Below, piece by piece: positions 16,819 through 26,028 of a stretch of 64,000 nucleotides of DNA. Positions within the stretch are counted from its first letter, which is position 1, and every line of letters starts with the position of its first letter. Under the pieces are notes generated by a model that was not told the DNA's origin, did not search any database, and saw only the letters and a program-made list of their open reading frames with translations. The stretch is taken from the NCBI RefSeq assembly GCF_029392895.1, contig NZ_CP114200.1:4247001-4311000 (forward strand), written 5' to 3'. This DNA is from Streptomyces sp. 71268. Its GTDB lineage: Bacteria; Actinomycetota; Actinomycetes; Streptomycetales; Streptomycetaceae. The translations under genes were made by a program, and so were the position numbers.

Positions 16819-18891
16819 TCACCCCTTGGGTTCGAGCCTGGCCAGGGCGCGCAGGGCCTTGGGAGCGAAGCGGGACAGCAGGTGCGCGCCGCGGGCCTCC
16901 GGCGTGACCGGGACCACGGCCTGGTTACGGGCCACGGCGCGCAGGATCGCGTCGGCTACCTTCTCCGGCGGGTAGTTGCGCTTGCCGTACAGACGGGTGC
17001 TGCGGGTGCGGCGGCGCTGTTCTTCCTCGCGGTCCACGCCCACGAAGCGGGTCGTCGTGGTGATGTTGGTGTTCACGATGCCCGGGCAGATGGCGGAGAC
17101 GCCGATGCCCTTGCCGGCCAGTTCGGCTCGCAGGCACTCGCTGAGCATCAGCACGGCGGCCTTGGACGTGGCGTACGCCGGCAGCATGCGGGTGGGTTGG
17201 AAGGCGGCCGCGGAGGCGGTGTTGACGATGTGGCCGCCCTGCCCGCGGTCGGCCATCTGTTTTCCGAAGGTCCGGCAGCCGTGGATGACGCCCCACAGGT
17301 TGACGTCGAGTACCTGCTGCCAGTGCTCGGGGCTGGTGTCCATGAAGGCGCCGGATACACCGATGCCCGCGTTGTTGACCAGCACGTCCACCACGCCGTG
17401 CGTCTCGGCGACCTTGTTGGCCAGCTTCTCCATCGCCAGCCCGTCGGATACGTCGACCTGCTCGCTCCACGCCTCCGGGGCGCCGATGAGCCGGGACATC
17501 TCGGCGGTGCGGGCAGCCCCCTCCGCGTCCCGGTCCACGGCCACCACGCGCGCACCCGCCTCCGCGAACGCGAACGCGGTGGCCCGGCCGATACCGCTGG
17601 CCGCGCCGGTCACCAGCACGAGCTGGCCGCCGAAGCGCGCCGCGTACTGGCTCGCGGCGCGCGGGCTCCTGGCAGGCGTGCCATCCTCCACGTTGGTGAC
17701 GAACTCCGCGATCCATGCGGAGATCTGGTCCGGCCGGGTGCGCGGCGCCCAGTGCTTGGCCACCAGGCTGCGCCGCGTCAACTGGGGCGCCCACTGGTCG
17801 AGTTCGTCGAACACCTGCTCCGACACGAAGATGTCACCGGTGGGATGGATGAGCTGGACCGGAACGTGCGCGTAGGCGTCGGTGCGGGGGCGGCGCAGCC
17901 TGGCGCGCACGTTGTCCCGGTACATCCACACGCCGCGTGCCCCGTCGGTGGGTAGCGACGAGGTCGGGTAGTCGCCGCCGGGTTCGCTGCGGGTGGGCGT
18001 CTTCTCGACCCGGGACAGCAGCGCCGGCCAAGCCTTGGCGAGCGGTCCGCGCCACAGCGCCTCGGGCACGACGGGGGTGTGGAACGCGTAGACGTACCAG
18101 GACTTGACACCCTGGCCGAAGAGCTGGCCGACTCGGCGGGGAGTGGGCCGCGTGGCGCGCTTGTGGAGCCAGATGCCCAGGTGGTCCAGGCAGGGTCCGG
18201 ACATGGTGGTGAAGGAGGCGATACGGCCCTCGGTACGCCCGACGGTGGCGAATTCCCAGCCCTGCACCGAGCCCCAGTCGTGCCCCACCAGGTGCACCGG
18301 CGCGTCCGGGCTGACGGCGTCCGCCACGGCCAGGAAGTCGTCGGTCAGCTTCTCCAGGGTGTAGCCCCCGCGCAGCGGCTTCGGCGCGGTCGACCGACCG
18401 CAGCCGCGCAGGTCGTACAGGACGACGTGGAACCGGTCGGCCAGCCGCTTCGCTACCTCGCTCCACACCTCCTTGCTGTCCGGGAAGCCGTGTACCAGCA
18501 CGACGGTCGGTCGCTCACGGTCGCCCAGTTCGGCGACACACAACTGCACGCCGCCGGTGCTGACCCAGCGCTCGGTCGCCCCGGCCAGCGCTCCCGTCTC
18601 CACCGCGCCCTGCGCACCGGTGCTCGCTGCCACTGCGTTCGCCTCCATTCCGTCGGCCGTCACGGCCTTGTTCGCTGCCCTGTCCCTGTTGGCCGCCTCG
18701 GAACCGCTGGCCTCCGCGGCGCCCCGCGCATCCGCTCCCCGTCCGCCAGCCGTGCCGTCTCCACCCGTGTGAGCCCCGCCCACGTCGCGCACTCCGCCCG
18801 TACAGCCGGCCTCGCCATTCCCGCCAGCCCTGCCGATCCTGCGAGCCCCGTCGGCGCTGTCGATCCCGCCCTCGCGTTCGGGGCCCGTCAC
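16819..18891 (-). CDS. Alpha/beta hydrolase - short-chain dehydrogenase fusion (EphD-like)
   Basis: Up to 690 residues. After a low-complexity Gly/Ala N-terminus (1-105) comes an alpha/beta hydrolase (about 107-385): oxyanion region VHGFPDS, nucleophile elbow GHDWGS with Asp as nucleophile (epoxide-hydrolase/dehalogenase type), and late His in VAKHWAPR. An SDR domain (about 415-665) follows: TGAASGIG, NNAGIG, catalytic YATSK. The order matches mycobacterial EphD. The GTG at 18891 is weakly supported; an ATG at 18648 (MEANAVAAS) would remove much of the odd N-terminus. It lies 46 bp downstream of the M24 peptidase and is likely co-transcribed. Confidence 0.82.
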   Translation of the reverse strand: MTGPEREGGIDSADGARRIGRAGGNGEAGCTGGVRDVGGAHTGGDGTAGGRGADARGAAEASGSEAANRDRAANKAVTADGMEANAVAASTGAQGAVETGALAGATERWVSTGGVQLCVAELGDRERPTVVLVHGFPDSKEVWSEVAKRLADRFHVVLYDLRGCGRSTAPKPLRGGYTLEKLTDDFLAVADAVSPDAPVHLVGHDWGSVQGWEFATVGRTEGRIASFTTMSGPCLDHLGIWLHKRATRPTPRRVGQLFGQGVKSWYVYAFHTPVVPEALWRGPLAKAWPALLSRVEKTPTRSEPGGDYPTSSLPTDGARGVWMYRDNVRARLRRPRTDAYAHVPVQLIHPTGDIFVSEQVFDELDQWAPQLTRRSLVAKHWAPRTRPDQISAWIAEFVTNVEDGTPARSPRAASQYAARFGGQLVLVTGAASGIGRATAFAFAEAGARVVAVDRDAEGAARTAEMSRLIGAPEAWSEQVDVSDGLAMEKLANKVAETHGVVDVLVNNAGIGVSGAFMDTSPEHWQQVLDVNLWGVIHGCRTFGKQMADRGQGGHIVNTASAAAFQPTRMLPAYATSKAAVLMLSECLRAELAGKGIGVSAICPGIVNTNITTTTRFVGVDREEEQRRRTRSTRLYGKRNYPPEKVADAILRAVARNQAVVPVTPEARGAHLLSRFAPKALRALARLEPKG

Positions 18892-18937
18892 GCCGGGCGT
18901 CTCGCGGGGCTCGCCCCCGGCCCGCCGTCGCGTGCGC

Positions 18938-19807
18938 TCACGCCGCCTTCTCCTCGGCCCAGCGCCGCACGTGAGGTAGGTCGTCGTCCAGCCAAAAGGC
19001 GCTCTGCTCGCAGTCCTTGGAGTCCGTGACGACGAGTATTTCCTCGAACTTGGCGCCCACGCCGCGGAACCCGAGATGGGGCTCCACGGCCCACAGCCCG
19101 GGCTGCGGGGGGTGGTCGGAGAAGCGGTACGGACTCCACAGCGGCGACCAACCCTCCCGGTGCCCGCGCAGCGCGTCGCTGGCCAGGCCCTTGAGGCTCT
19201 GCGCGCCGAACCCGAAGGCCGTGGGCGCCCAACGACGCTGCTTGACCCGGTCGACCTTGTGCGCGACGACGCCGAAAGGGTAGGCGCGGTGGCGGTTGGT
19301 GTAACCCTGCCGGGCCATCAGCCGCTCCACGTCCTCGTATATCTCGCGCAGCGGGCGCCGCTCCCGTACCTCGCGCAGGATCAACTCGCGGTGTTCCCGC
19401 AGGTCGGCGAGTAGTTTGTCGTGCAGTGGGCTCGGGCCGAGGAAGCCGGAGTAGCCGATGTCCGCCGTGTAGCCGTTCAGTATCGGGGCCATGTCGAGGA
19501 TGAACGGCATCCCCGGCTCCAGCTTCCGGTTGGTGGGGAAGAACTGGAGCGGGAAACGGAAGTCGGTGAAGGCCGTGCGGTCGCCGAACCAGGCGAACGG
19601 CAGATGGAACCAGTCGCGTACGCCGCGCTCGCGCAGCCATTCCCGCTGCATCCGGGCCGCCTCACGCTCGCTCACGCCGGGGCGCAACTGCGCGGCGACG
19701 GCCTCCGCACACGCGTAGGCGAGCCGCTGCACCTCACGGAAACCGCGCAGTTCGGGCGCGCGGCCGGCACGTCGCGTGCTGAGCCGATCGTCCACCGATG
19801 TGGTCAT
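18938..19807 (-). CDS. M24 family metallopeptidase (Xaa-Pro aminopeptidase-like)
   Basis: 289 residues, pita-bread fold with a di-metal site. Ligand candidates are Asp in FILDMAPI, Asp in GYTADIGYSG, His in VVAHKVD, Glu in AVEPHLGF and Glu in AKFEEILVV. There is no separate creatinase-type N-domain, so this is a short form. GGGAGGGGA precedes the ATG. Its pairing with the EphD-like gene suggests a common pathway, but many M24 proteins in such contexts have non-peptidase roles, so the substrate is open. Confidence 0.8.
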   Translation of the reverse strand: MTTSVDDRLSTRRAGRAPELRGFREVQRLAYACAEAVAAQLRPGVSEREAARMQREWLRERGVRDWFHLPFAWFGDRTAFTDFRFPLQFFPTNRKLEPGMPFILDMAPILNGYTADIGYSGFLGPSPLHDKLLADLREHRELILREVRERRPLREIYEDVERLMARQGYTNRHRAYPFGVVAHKVDRVKQRRWAPTAFGFGAQSLKGLASDALRGHREGWSPLWSPYRFSDHPPQPGLWAVEPHLGFRGVGAKFEEILVVTDSKDCEQSAFWLDDDLPHVRRWAEEKAA

Positions 19808-19921
19808 GGCACCCGTCCCCTCCCTATGTCATGAAGCCCCGTTGCCCCGCTGCGGATTCGGGCCGAGGGCAGGCCCGCAGACGCGGAAGGCCCGGGGGAG
19901 TCCGTCGTCCGGTCCCGCAAC

Positions 19922-19962
19922 TTGACACTGATGAATGTGACAATGACCGCCGGCTACGTCAA
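19922..19962. promoter_or_regulatory. Promoter/operator region between M24 gene and ABC block
   Basis: TTGACAC (19922-19928), 8 bp, GTGACAA (19937-19943) form an imperfect dyad. On the minus strand TTGACG (19957-19962) sits about 17 bp upstream of a weak -10 (19934-19939), a plausible promoter for the M24 gene. The 407-bp gap holds no gene. Confidence 0.35.
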
Positions 19963-20127
19963 TAGGTCCGACCGGCCTGTGGAAAACCCTCGGTAACACC
20001 TGGCGCGTCCGGGGAGCACTCTCGTGGGTCGGGGCTGCCCGTACTCCGACCCTTACGTTGAAACCGCTGGTCACGCCGGTTCTGAGCGACGAAGGAGTAC
20101 GCCGGGTGTTCTCCTTGGGGCCTGTAC

Positions 20128-20159
20128 CCCTACGGGTTTCTACGACTCCGGTCGTAGGG
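20128..20159 (+). promoter_or_regulatory. Two mutually exclusive hairpins upstream of ABC operon
   Basis: CTACGAC-TCCG-GTCGTAG (20140-20157) is a perfect hairpin. CCCTACG (20128-20134) can instead pair with CGTAGGG (20153-20159). The structures share the right arm, so only one can form. Confidence 0.35.
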
Positions 20160-20201
20160 CGAAAGGGCCCGTGGAGGGACGCCGGCAGCCAGAAGCGGCA
20201 C

Positions 20202-20207
20202 TACCTT
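20202..20207 (+). promoter_or_regulatory. Putative -10 box TACCTT of a leaderless promoter
   Basis: TACCTT, then 7 nt, then the GTG start at 20215. No Shine-Dalgarno is visible. Confidence 0.45.
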
Positions 20208-20214
20208 CGAACTC

Positions 20215-21330
20215 GTGACTGTGATCGCTACCCAAGGTCTGAGCAAGCGGTTCCCCCGGGTGACCGCCTTGGACCGGCTCTCCCTCGACATCGCTCCGGG
20301 CGTGACCGGACTCGTGGGCGCCAACGGCGCCGGCAAGTCCACGCTGATCAAGATCCTGCTCGGCCTCGCGCCCGCCAGCGAGGGGAAGGCGGCCGTGCTC
20401 GGTCTCGATGTCGCCAGCGAAGGTGGGGCGATCAGAGAGCGGGTCGGGTACATGCCCGAGCACGACTGTCTGCCGCCGGACGTCTCGGCGACCGAGTTCG
20501 TCGTGCACATGGCGCGCATGTCCGGGCTGCCACCGTCCGCCGCGCGCGAGCGCACGGCGGACACGCTGCGCCACGTCGGTCTGTACGAGGAGCGGTACCG
20601 CCCGATCGGCGGCTACTCGACCGGTATGAAGCAGCGGGTCAAGCTCGCCCAGGCGCTCGTCCACGATCCGCAGCTCGTGCTGCTCGACGAGCCGACCAAC
20701 GGCCTCGACCCGGTCGGCCGGGACGAGATGCTCGGCCTGATCCGCCGTGTGCACACCGACTTCGGCATCTCCGTTCTGGTGACCTCGCACCTGCTCGGCG
20801 AGTTGGAGCGCACCTGCGACCACGTCGTCGTCATCGACGGCGGCAAGTTGTTGCGGTCCTCGTCGACCGACGACTTCACCCAGGCCACGGCATCGCTCGC
20901 GGTGGAGGTCACGGACAGCGACGCGCATCCGGACGGCACGGCCGCGCTGCGTGAGGCGCTTGAGCGCGCGGGGATCGCGGTGGCCACGGCCGAGCGGGAG
21001 GCCGACGGCTCACCGGCGTCGACCAGGGTCCTGTTCGTCGAGGTCACCGGCGACCCGACGTACGACGCGGTGCGCGACGCGGTCGCCGGCCTCGGCCTCG
21101 GTCTGGTGCGGATGGAGCAGCGCAGGCACCGCATAGCGGAGGTGTTCCGCACCGACTCCGCGACGGCCGACCCGCCGCCCGGGGCCAGCTCGCAGTCCCC
21201 CACTTCGCGGCCCGCTGCCAGCGAGCCCGCCCCACGGCCCGCTGCCCCGCGGTCGCCCGCCCACCAGCACCCCGCGCAGCACGACGCCGCGCGCCAGCAC
21301 CAGGAAGGAGGCAGCGGCGATGTCGCCTAA
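20215..21330 (+). CDS. ABC transporter ATP-binding protein
   Basis: 371-residue cytoplasmic ATPase. Walker A GANGAGKSTLIKILLG, signature YSTGMKQRVKLAQALV, Walker B LVLLDEPTNGLDPVGR and H-loop TSHLL are intact. The C-terminal 130 residues form an extension ending in a Pro/Ala-rich tail. It belongs to the CcmA/NatA-like class that pairs with ABC-2 permeases. Its stop overlaps the next permease start by 11 bp. First of two ATPase/permease pairs in a row; the substrate is not evident. Confidence 0.88.
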   Translation: MTVIATQGLSKRFPRVTALDRLSLDIAPGVTGLVGANGAGKSTLIKILLGLAPASEGKAAVLGLDVASEGGAIRERVGYMPEHDCLPPDVSATEFVVHMARMSGLPPSAARERTADTLRHVGLYEERYRPIGGYSTGMKQRVKLAQALVHDPQLVLLDEPTNGLDPVGRDEMLGLIRRVHTDFGISVLVTSHLLGELERTCDHVVVIDGGKLLRSSSTDDFTQATASLAVEVTDSDAHPDGTAALREALERAGIAVATAEREADGSPASTRVLFVEVTGDPTYDAVRDAVAGLGLGLVRMEQRRHRIAEVFRTDSATADPPPGASSQSPTSRPAASEPAPRPAAPRSPAHQHPAQHDAARQHQEGGSGDVA

Positions 21331-22258
21331 GACGCAAGCCGGCGATGCGGCCGGCGCGCGGCAGGTCCCGCGCGGCGCGGCGCCGGCCGCCGATGTCATC
21401 CACAACATCGGCTACCGGCACTATGACGGCCCGCGCCTCGGCCGCGCCTACGCCCGCCGCTCGCTCTTCTCACAGAGCCTGCGGGGCGCCTACGGACTCG
21501 GCCGTTCCGCCAAGTCCAAGGTGCTGCCGATGCTGCTGGTCGGCGTGATGTGCCTGCCGGCGGGAATCATCGTGGCGGTCGCCGTGGCGACCAAGACCGA
21601 CGAACTGCCGGTCGAGTACACGCGGTACGCGATCATCCTGCAGGCCGTGATCGGCCTGTTCGTGGCCGCCCAGGCACCACAGTCGGTCTCGCGTGATCTG
21701 CGCTTTAAGACCGTTCCGTTGTACTTCTCGCGGCCGATCGAGACGGCCGACTACGTGGTCGCGAAGTTCGCCGCGATGGCCTCGGCCATCTTCCTGCTCA
21801 CCGCGACACCCGTGCTGATCCTCTATGTGGGGGCGCTGCTCGGAAAGCTCGATTTCGTGGACCAGACGAAGGGGTTCGCACAGGGAATGGTGTCCGTGGC
21901 TCTGCTTTCGCTCCTCTTCGCCGGCATCGGCCTCGTGATCGCCGCACTCACGCCGCGCCGCGGCTTCGGCGTGGCCGCCGTCATCGCCGTGTTGACCATC
22001 TCGTACGGCGCGGTCAGCGTGATGCAGGGCATAGCCAACGAGCAGGGTGAGACGGGCGCGATCGAGTGGATCGGCCTCTTCTCACCCATCACGCTCATCG
22101 ACGGCATCGGCTCCGCCTTCCTCGGCGCGACATCCGCGGCGCCCGGCCAGTTCGGCCCGGACGCGGCCGTTGGCGTGGTGTACCTGCTGGTGTACGCCGT
22201 GCTGGTCGCCGGCGCGTACGGACTGCTGGTGCGTCGCTACCGGAAGGTCGGGCTGTGA
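21320..22258 (+). CDS. ABC transporter permease (ABC-2 type)
   Basis: 312 residues with about six hydrophobic segments, beginning near VLPMLLVGVMCLPAGIIV. Conserved ABC-2 features include the cytoplasmic stretch SRDLRFKTVPLYFSRPI before the second helix. It overlaps the upstream ATPase gene by 11 bp, so the two are translationally coupled and form one transporter. The first 60 residues are soluble and include a low-complexity start. Confidence 0.85.
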   Translation: MSPKTQAGDAAGARQVPRGAAPAADVIHNIGYRHYDGPRLGRAYARRSLFSQSLRGAYGLGRSAKSKVLPMLLVGVMCLPAGIIVAVAVATKTDELPVEYTRYAIILQAVIGLFVAAQAPQSVSRDLRFKTVPLYFSRPIETADYVVAKFAAMASAIFLLTATPVLILYVGALLGKLDFVDQTKGFAQGMVSVALLSLLFAGIGLVIAALTPRRGFGVAAVIAVLTISYGAVSVMQGIANEQGETGAIEWIGLFSPITLIDGIGSAFLGATSAAPGQFGPDAAVGVVYLLVYAVLVAGAYGLLVRRYRKVGL

Positions 22259-22409
22259 CCGCCCGCGCGCGTACGAGGTGCCCCGTTGATCGGTGTGCGA
22301 CCACAAGCGATCGCCTGGCGGTGCGCCACCCGCGCGGTCACCGTCACCTCTCGGACGCCGCCGTCCGTCCGTCGCCCGCCACCACCCCCCGAAGGAATGG
22401 GCCGCGCCC

Positions 22410-23327
22410 ATGAGCACTCTCATCATCGACAACGTCTCGCGCTGGTTCGGGAACGTCGTCGCCGTCAACGACGTGACGATGACCATCAGCCCGGGTGTGA
22501 CCGGCCTGCTCGGCCCCAACGGCGCCGGCAAGTCCACGCTGATCAACATGATGGGCGGCTTCCTCGCGCCCTCCACCGGCTCCGTCACGCTGGACGGCAC
22601 GCGGATCTGGCGCAACGAGCAGAGCTACCGGCACATCGGCATCGTGCCCGAGCGCGAGTCGATGTACGACTTCCTCACCGGGCAGGAGTTCGTGCTGGCC
22701 AACGCCGAGTTGCACGGGCTCCCCAAGCCGCGCGCCGCCGCACAGCGCGCGCTGGCCACGGTGGAGATGGAGTACGCGGCGGGCCGCAAGATCTCCACGT
22801 ACAGCAAGGGCATGCGGCAGCGCGTGAAGATGGCGTCCGCGCTGGTCCACGACCCGTCCGTGCTGCTGCTCGACGAGCCGTTCAACGGCATGGACCCGCG
22901 CCAGCGAATGCAGCTCATGGACCTGTTGCGACAGATGGGTGCCGAGGGGCGCACCGTGCTGTTCTCCTCGCACATCCTCGAAGAGGTCGAGCAACTGGCC
23001 GCGCACATCGAGGTGATCGTCGCCGGCCGGCACGCCGCGTCGGGCGACTTCCGCAAGATCCGCCGGCTGATGACCGACCGCCCGCACCGCTACCTGGTGC
23101 GCTCCAGCGACGACCGGGCGCTGGCCGCCGCGCTGATCGCGGACGCGTCCACGGCGGGCATCGAGGTGGACACCGAGGAGGGCGCGCTGCGCATCCAGGC
23201 CGTCGACTTCAACCGGTTCACCGAACTGCTGCCGCGCGTCGCCCGCGAGCACGGCATCACGCTCCTCACGGTCTCGCCTTCGGACGAGTCCCTGGAGAGC
23301 GTCTTCTCCTACCTCGTCGCGGCATAA
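22410..23327 (+). CDS. ABC transporter ATP-binding protein
   Basis: 305 residues. Walker A GPNGAGKSTLINMMGG, signature YSKGMRQRVKMASALV, Walker B VLLLDEPFNGMDPRQR and H-loop SSHIL are complete. It resembles the ATPase at 20215 closely enough to suggest duplication of the ATPase/permease pair. GAAGGAA lies 12 nt before the ATG. A 151-bp gap separates it from the first permease. The frame is open upstream, but MSTLIIDNVSRWFG is the family-like start. Confidence 0.88.
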   Translation: MSTLIIDNVSRWFGNVVAVNDVTMTISPGVTGLLGPNGAGKSTLINMMGGFLAPSTGSVTLDGTRIWRNEQSYRHIGIVPERESMYDFLTGQEFVLANAELHGLPKPRAAAQRALATVEMEYAAGRKISTYSKGMRQRVKMASALVHDPSVLLLDEPFNGMDPRQRMQLMDLLRQMGAEGRTVLFSSHILEEVEQLAAHIEVIVAGRHAASGDFRKIRRLMTDRPHRYLVRSSDDRALAAALIADASTAGIEVDTEEGALRIQAVDFNRFTELLPRVAREHGITLLTVSPSDESLESVFSYLVAA

Positions 23328-23344
23328 CGCAAGGAGCCCCAGCG

Positions 23345-24064
23345 ATGTACAACCCCACGGTCGCCCGGCTCACCTACCGGGCGCTGCTCGGCCGCCGCCG
23401 CGCGCTGATCCTCTTCTCGCTGCCCGCGCTGTTGGTCGTGATCTCGATCGCGATCCGGCTGATGACGGGGGCCGACGACGCCACCGCCGACGCGATCCTG
23501 GGCGGCTTCGCGCTGTCCGTGATGGTCCCGCTCATCGGCGTCATCGCGGGCACCGGCGCCATCGGCCCGGAGATCGACGACGGTTCGGTGGTGTACTTGC
23601 TGGCCAAGCCGGTGAAGCGGCCAACGATCATCGTCACCAAGCTGTTCGTCGCGGTCGGCGTCACGATGGCCTTCTCCGCCATACCCACCCTGATCGCCGG
23701 CCTGATCCTGAACGGCAACAGTCAGGGCATAGCCGGCGCGTACACCTCGGCCGCCGCCATGGCCTCCATCGCCTACAGCGCCATCTTCCTGCTGCTCGGC
23801 ACCGTCACCCGGCACGCGGTCGTCGCCGGCCTGGTGTACGCGCTGGTGTGGGAGTCCGTGTTCGGCACGTACGTCACCGGGGCGCGCCAACTCAGCGTCC
23901 AGCAGTGGTCCCTGGCCGCCGCCGAGAAGATCGGTCAGGGCGGCGTGATCACCTCGGACGTGGGCCTTCCGGTGGCCGTCGTGTTGCTCGTCGGCGTGAC
24001 GGTGGTCGCCACCTGGTACGCGGGCCAGAAGCTGCGCGGTCTCACGCTGGCCGGCGAGGAGTGA
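23345..24064 (+). CDS. ABC transporter permease (ABC-2 type)
   Basis: 239 residues, about six membrane segments, starting MYNPTVARLTYRALLGRRR. EIDDGSVVYLLAKPVKRPT parallels the motif before helix 2 in the first permease. AAGGAG lies 8-13 nt before the ATG, and the gene follows its ATPase by 17 bp, so it is the last gene of the four-gene block. Substrate unknown. Confidence 0.85.
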   Translation: MYNPTVARLTYRALLGRRRALILFSLPALLVVISIAIRLMTGADDATADAILGGFALSVMVPLIGVIAGTGAIGPEIDDGSVVYLLAKPVKRPTIIVTKLFVAVGVTMAFSAIPTLIAGLILNGNSQGIAGAYTSAAAMASIAYSAIFLLLGTVTRHAVVAGLVYALVWESVFGTYVTGARQLSVQQWSLAAAEKIGQGGVITSDVGLPVAVVLLVGVTVVATWYAGQKLRGLTLAGEE

Positions 24065-24477
24065 CGACGCCACCGGCACCCGTCCGGCGGTTGGCAGCCG
24101 CTGGGTGGGGCCGGGCGGTGAGGCAATGTGGCGTGCGGGGCGGTGACGTTGGCCCTGGCGCCGGCCGACCGCTGGCCAGGATTGGCCGGGCTGGTCGTAT
24201 TCGCGGGGTGGGAACGTCTTCGCCGTGCGGCCAACCCGCCTCCCGCCGCCTGGAGATGACCCGCTGACACGGACGGCAGCGGCCCGTGGGGAGGGGCTGG
24301 AACCGGCCGTCGCGTGGGGGCTAACCCTGCGGGCACCGTGCGGTCACCGGTCCGACACCTACAGGTGACCGTCAGCTCAACGGCACGTGTACAAGCCAAA
24401 GGTTGAACAGTTTTTGACCGTTGGCATGGGGGTTGCCATGGGGGGCGTTGTCAGAGGTGGCGAGTAGCGTCTGTGGC
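24065..24477. other. Intergenic region
   Basis: 413 bp, no gene recognised. Mostly GC-rich; an unusually AT-rich stretch at about 24385-24425 (AAAGGTTGAACAGTTTTTGA) sits just before the promoter of the next gene. Confidence 0.4.
24465..24470 (+). promoter_or_regulatory. Putative -10 box TAGCGT of a leaderless promoter
   Basis: TAGCGT, 7 nt, ATG at 24478. Same hexamer and spacing as in front of the VOC gene (50187) and, on the minus strand, the LysR gene. A good -35 at standard spacing is not visible. Confidence 0.5.
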
Positions 24478-24966
24478 ATGGGGTACTCGGGTTGGATCAT
24501 CGTCGCCAAGGGCGATGACACGCTAGCGAAGGAGCCCGCCGTCGCCGCCCACGGGAGCGCGGTCTTGGCGGAGTACGTCCGGGGGGACTGGCGCGAACTG
24601 TGGCTGAATGACCGTTGGGGGTTACGGCCGAGCCTGTCGGTGGCAGAGCTGGTCGCGACGACGGGCGCCCCGGCCATGGCGATCTACGTGATGGACGAGG
24701 ACTGCGCGGTGGCGTACGGGGCGACGCCGTCGGGCCGGCGCTGGGAGGGGGTGTTCTCCGAGGAGGCGGCCACGGCCTACGAGGCGATGCCGCCCGGCTA
24801 CCACCGCGGCCAGGCCGTTGCCGACGCCCTGTCCTGGGCCGAGGAGGCCGGCCTGACCTGCTGTCCACCCGAACCCGTGGAGACGGCCCTGCGCGACGGC
24901 TGGTACTCGGACCTGCTGGAGCGATTCGGCCTGCCGGAAGGCGTGGAGATACACCGGGCGCAATGA
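24478..24966 (+). CDS. Hypothetical protein with TTA codon
   Basis: 162 residues, acidic, no signal peptide or membrane helix. Starts MGYSGWIIVAKGDD and has blocks LWLNDRWGLRPSLSVAELV, AIYVMDEDCAVAYG and RDGWYSDLLERFGLPEGV. I do not recognise the family, but it looks like a compact alpha/beta protein. Codon 49 (24622-24624) is TTA, making translation potentially bldA-dependent. It appears to be a leaderless, single-gene transcript. Convergent with the XRE-cupin regulator across 280 bp. Confidence 0.65.
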   Translation: MGYSGWIIVAKGDDTLAKEPAVAAHGSAVLAEYVRGDWRELWLNDRWGLRPSLSVAELVATTGAPAMAIYVMDEDCAVAYGATPSGRRWEGVFSEEAATAYEAMPPGYHRGQAVADALSWAEEAGLTCCPPEPVETALRDGWYSDLLERFGLPEGVEIHRAQ

Positions 24967-25246
24967 GCGAGGCAGCGCCCGGCGGCGGCCCGGGCGCCGG
25001 GTCCGACCGGTACTCGTCCCGCGCTGCTCGTGAAGCGCACGTTGAACGCGGTCTGCTGGCGCCTGGAACCGTACGTGGCGGGCCGCGCTCCCCGCGCCGG
25101 GTGCCGTAACGCGGCTACCGAAGAACATGCGACGGCGAGTCGGCATCGAAGCGGCCAGTACGGCGCGGTCGGGGCGCAGTGGCCGGGCAGGGCAGTCGGG
25201 CCAGTGCGGCGGCCCGGAGCGGCCGGGCGGCACGGGCCACGGGAGG

Positions 25247-25819
25247 TCAGGGCAGGTGCGGGTGGGCGGTCTGCGCCGCCTCCCGGTCGTCGCTGACCAG
25301 CAGCAGTACGGCGGCGCGCTCGGTGCTCGTGGAGCGGACCTTGTGCGGCGTGGTGGCCTTGAAGTAGACGGAGTCGCCCGGTTCGAGGGGGACGGTCATC
25401 GAGGGGAAGATCAGTTCGGCGCTGCCGGCGTGGACGAAGACGAACTCCTCGCCCGGATGGTCCCGGAACGGCGCCGGCCCGGCGTCGTGCGGCGGGTAGA
25501 GCATGAACGGTGTCATCCGCTTGTCACCGGCCTCCAGGGCTATCCCCTCGTACCGGCTGCCGGGTTCCCCGTCGGAGGAGAGCACCTGGCGCTCGCCGGC
25601 CCGCGTGACGGTGATCTCGGAGGTGTCCGTCGCGTCGGCGAACAGGTTGCCCAGCGGGACGTGCAGGGCCTTGGCGAGCGACACGCTGACGGCGATGGAC
25701 GGAGTGCTGTAGCCGCGCTCGACCTTGGACAGGTAGCTCTTCGTGACCCCGGTGCGCTCGGCGAGCGCCTCCAGGGTCAGCAGGCGCTCCTTACGTAGCT
25801 GCCGTACCCGATTGATCAC
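25247..25819 (-). CDS. XRE family regulator with cupin domain
   Basis: 190 residues. The HTH_3 domain (about 3-57) includes LTLEALAERTGVTKSYLSKVERG. A cupin_2 barrel (about 100-180) has FRDHPGEEFVFVHAGSAEL and LEPGDSVYFKATTPHKV, the usual small-molecule sensing fold. GTG start with GGGGAGAAG upstream; the frame runs further upstream to 26044, but that part is Arg/Pro-rich noise. It is divergent from the aldolase/DapA-like operon, and similar dyads lie before both, which suggests it controls that operon and itself. Confidence 0.88.
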   Translation of the reverse strand: MINRVRQLRKERLLTLEALAERTGVTKSYLSKVERGYSTPSIAVSVSLAKALHVPLGNLFADATDTSEITVTRAGERQVLSSDGEPGSRYEGIALEAGDKRMTPFMLYPPHDAGPAPFRDHPGEEFVFVHAGSAELIFPSMTVPLEPGDSVYFKATTPHKVRSTSTERAAVLLLVSDDREAAQTAHPHLP

Positions 25820-25864
25820 TGACTTCTCCCCTTCACGCCACCCCGCGCGGGCTGGGATCGGCCG

Positions 25865-25889
25865 GGCGGGACACCAAGTATGTCCCGCC
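25865..25889. promoter_or_regulatory. Candidate autoregulatory operator of the XRE-cupin gene
   Basis: GGCGGGACA-ccaagta-TGTCCCGCC, a perfect 9-bp dyad, 45-70 bp upstream of the regulator start. It shares the GGACA/TGTCC half sites with the dyad at 26036-26052. Confidence 0.55.
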
Positions 25890-26028
25890 GGCCCCGCGCC
25901 GGCCCGGCCCCGGTCGGCCCCGTCCGCCGGTGGCGCCGGCTGACGGACAGCTCGGTCGGCGGCGAGCCCGCGGCGCGCGGCCCCCCGGCGGGTGACCGCG
26001 TGACATCGGAGCACCTGGCGCGGAACCC

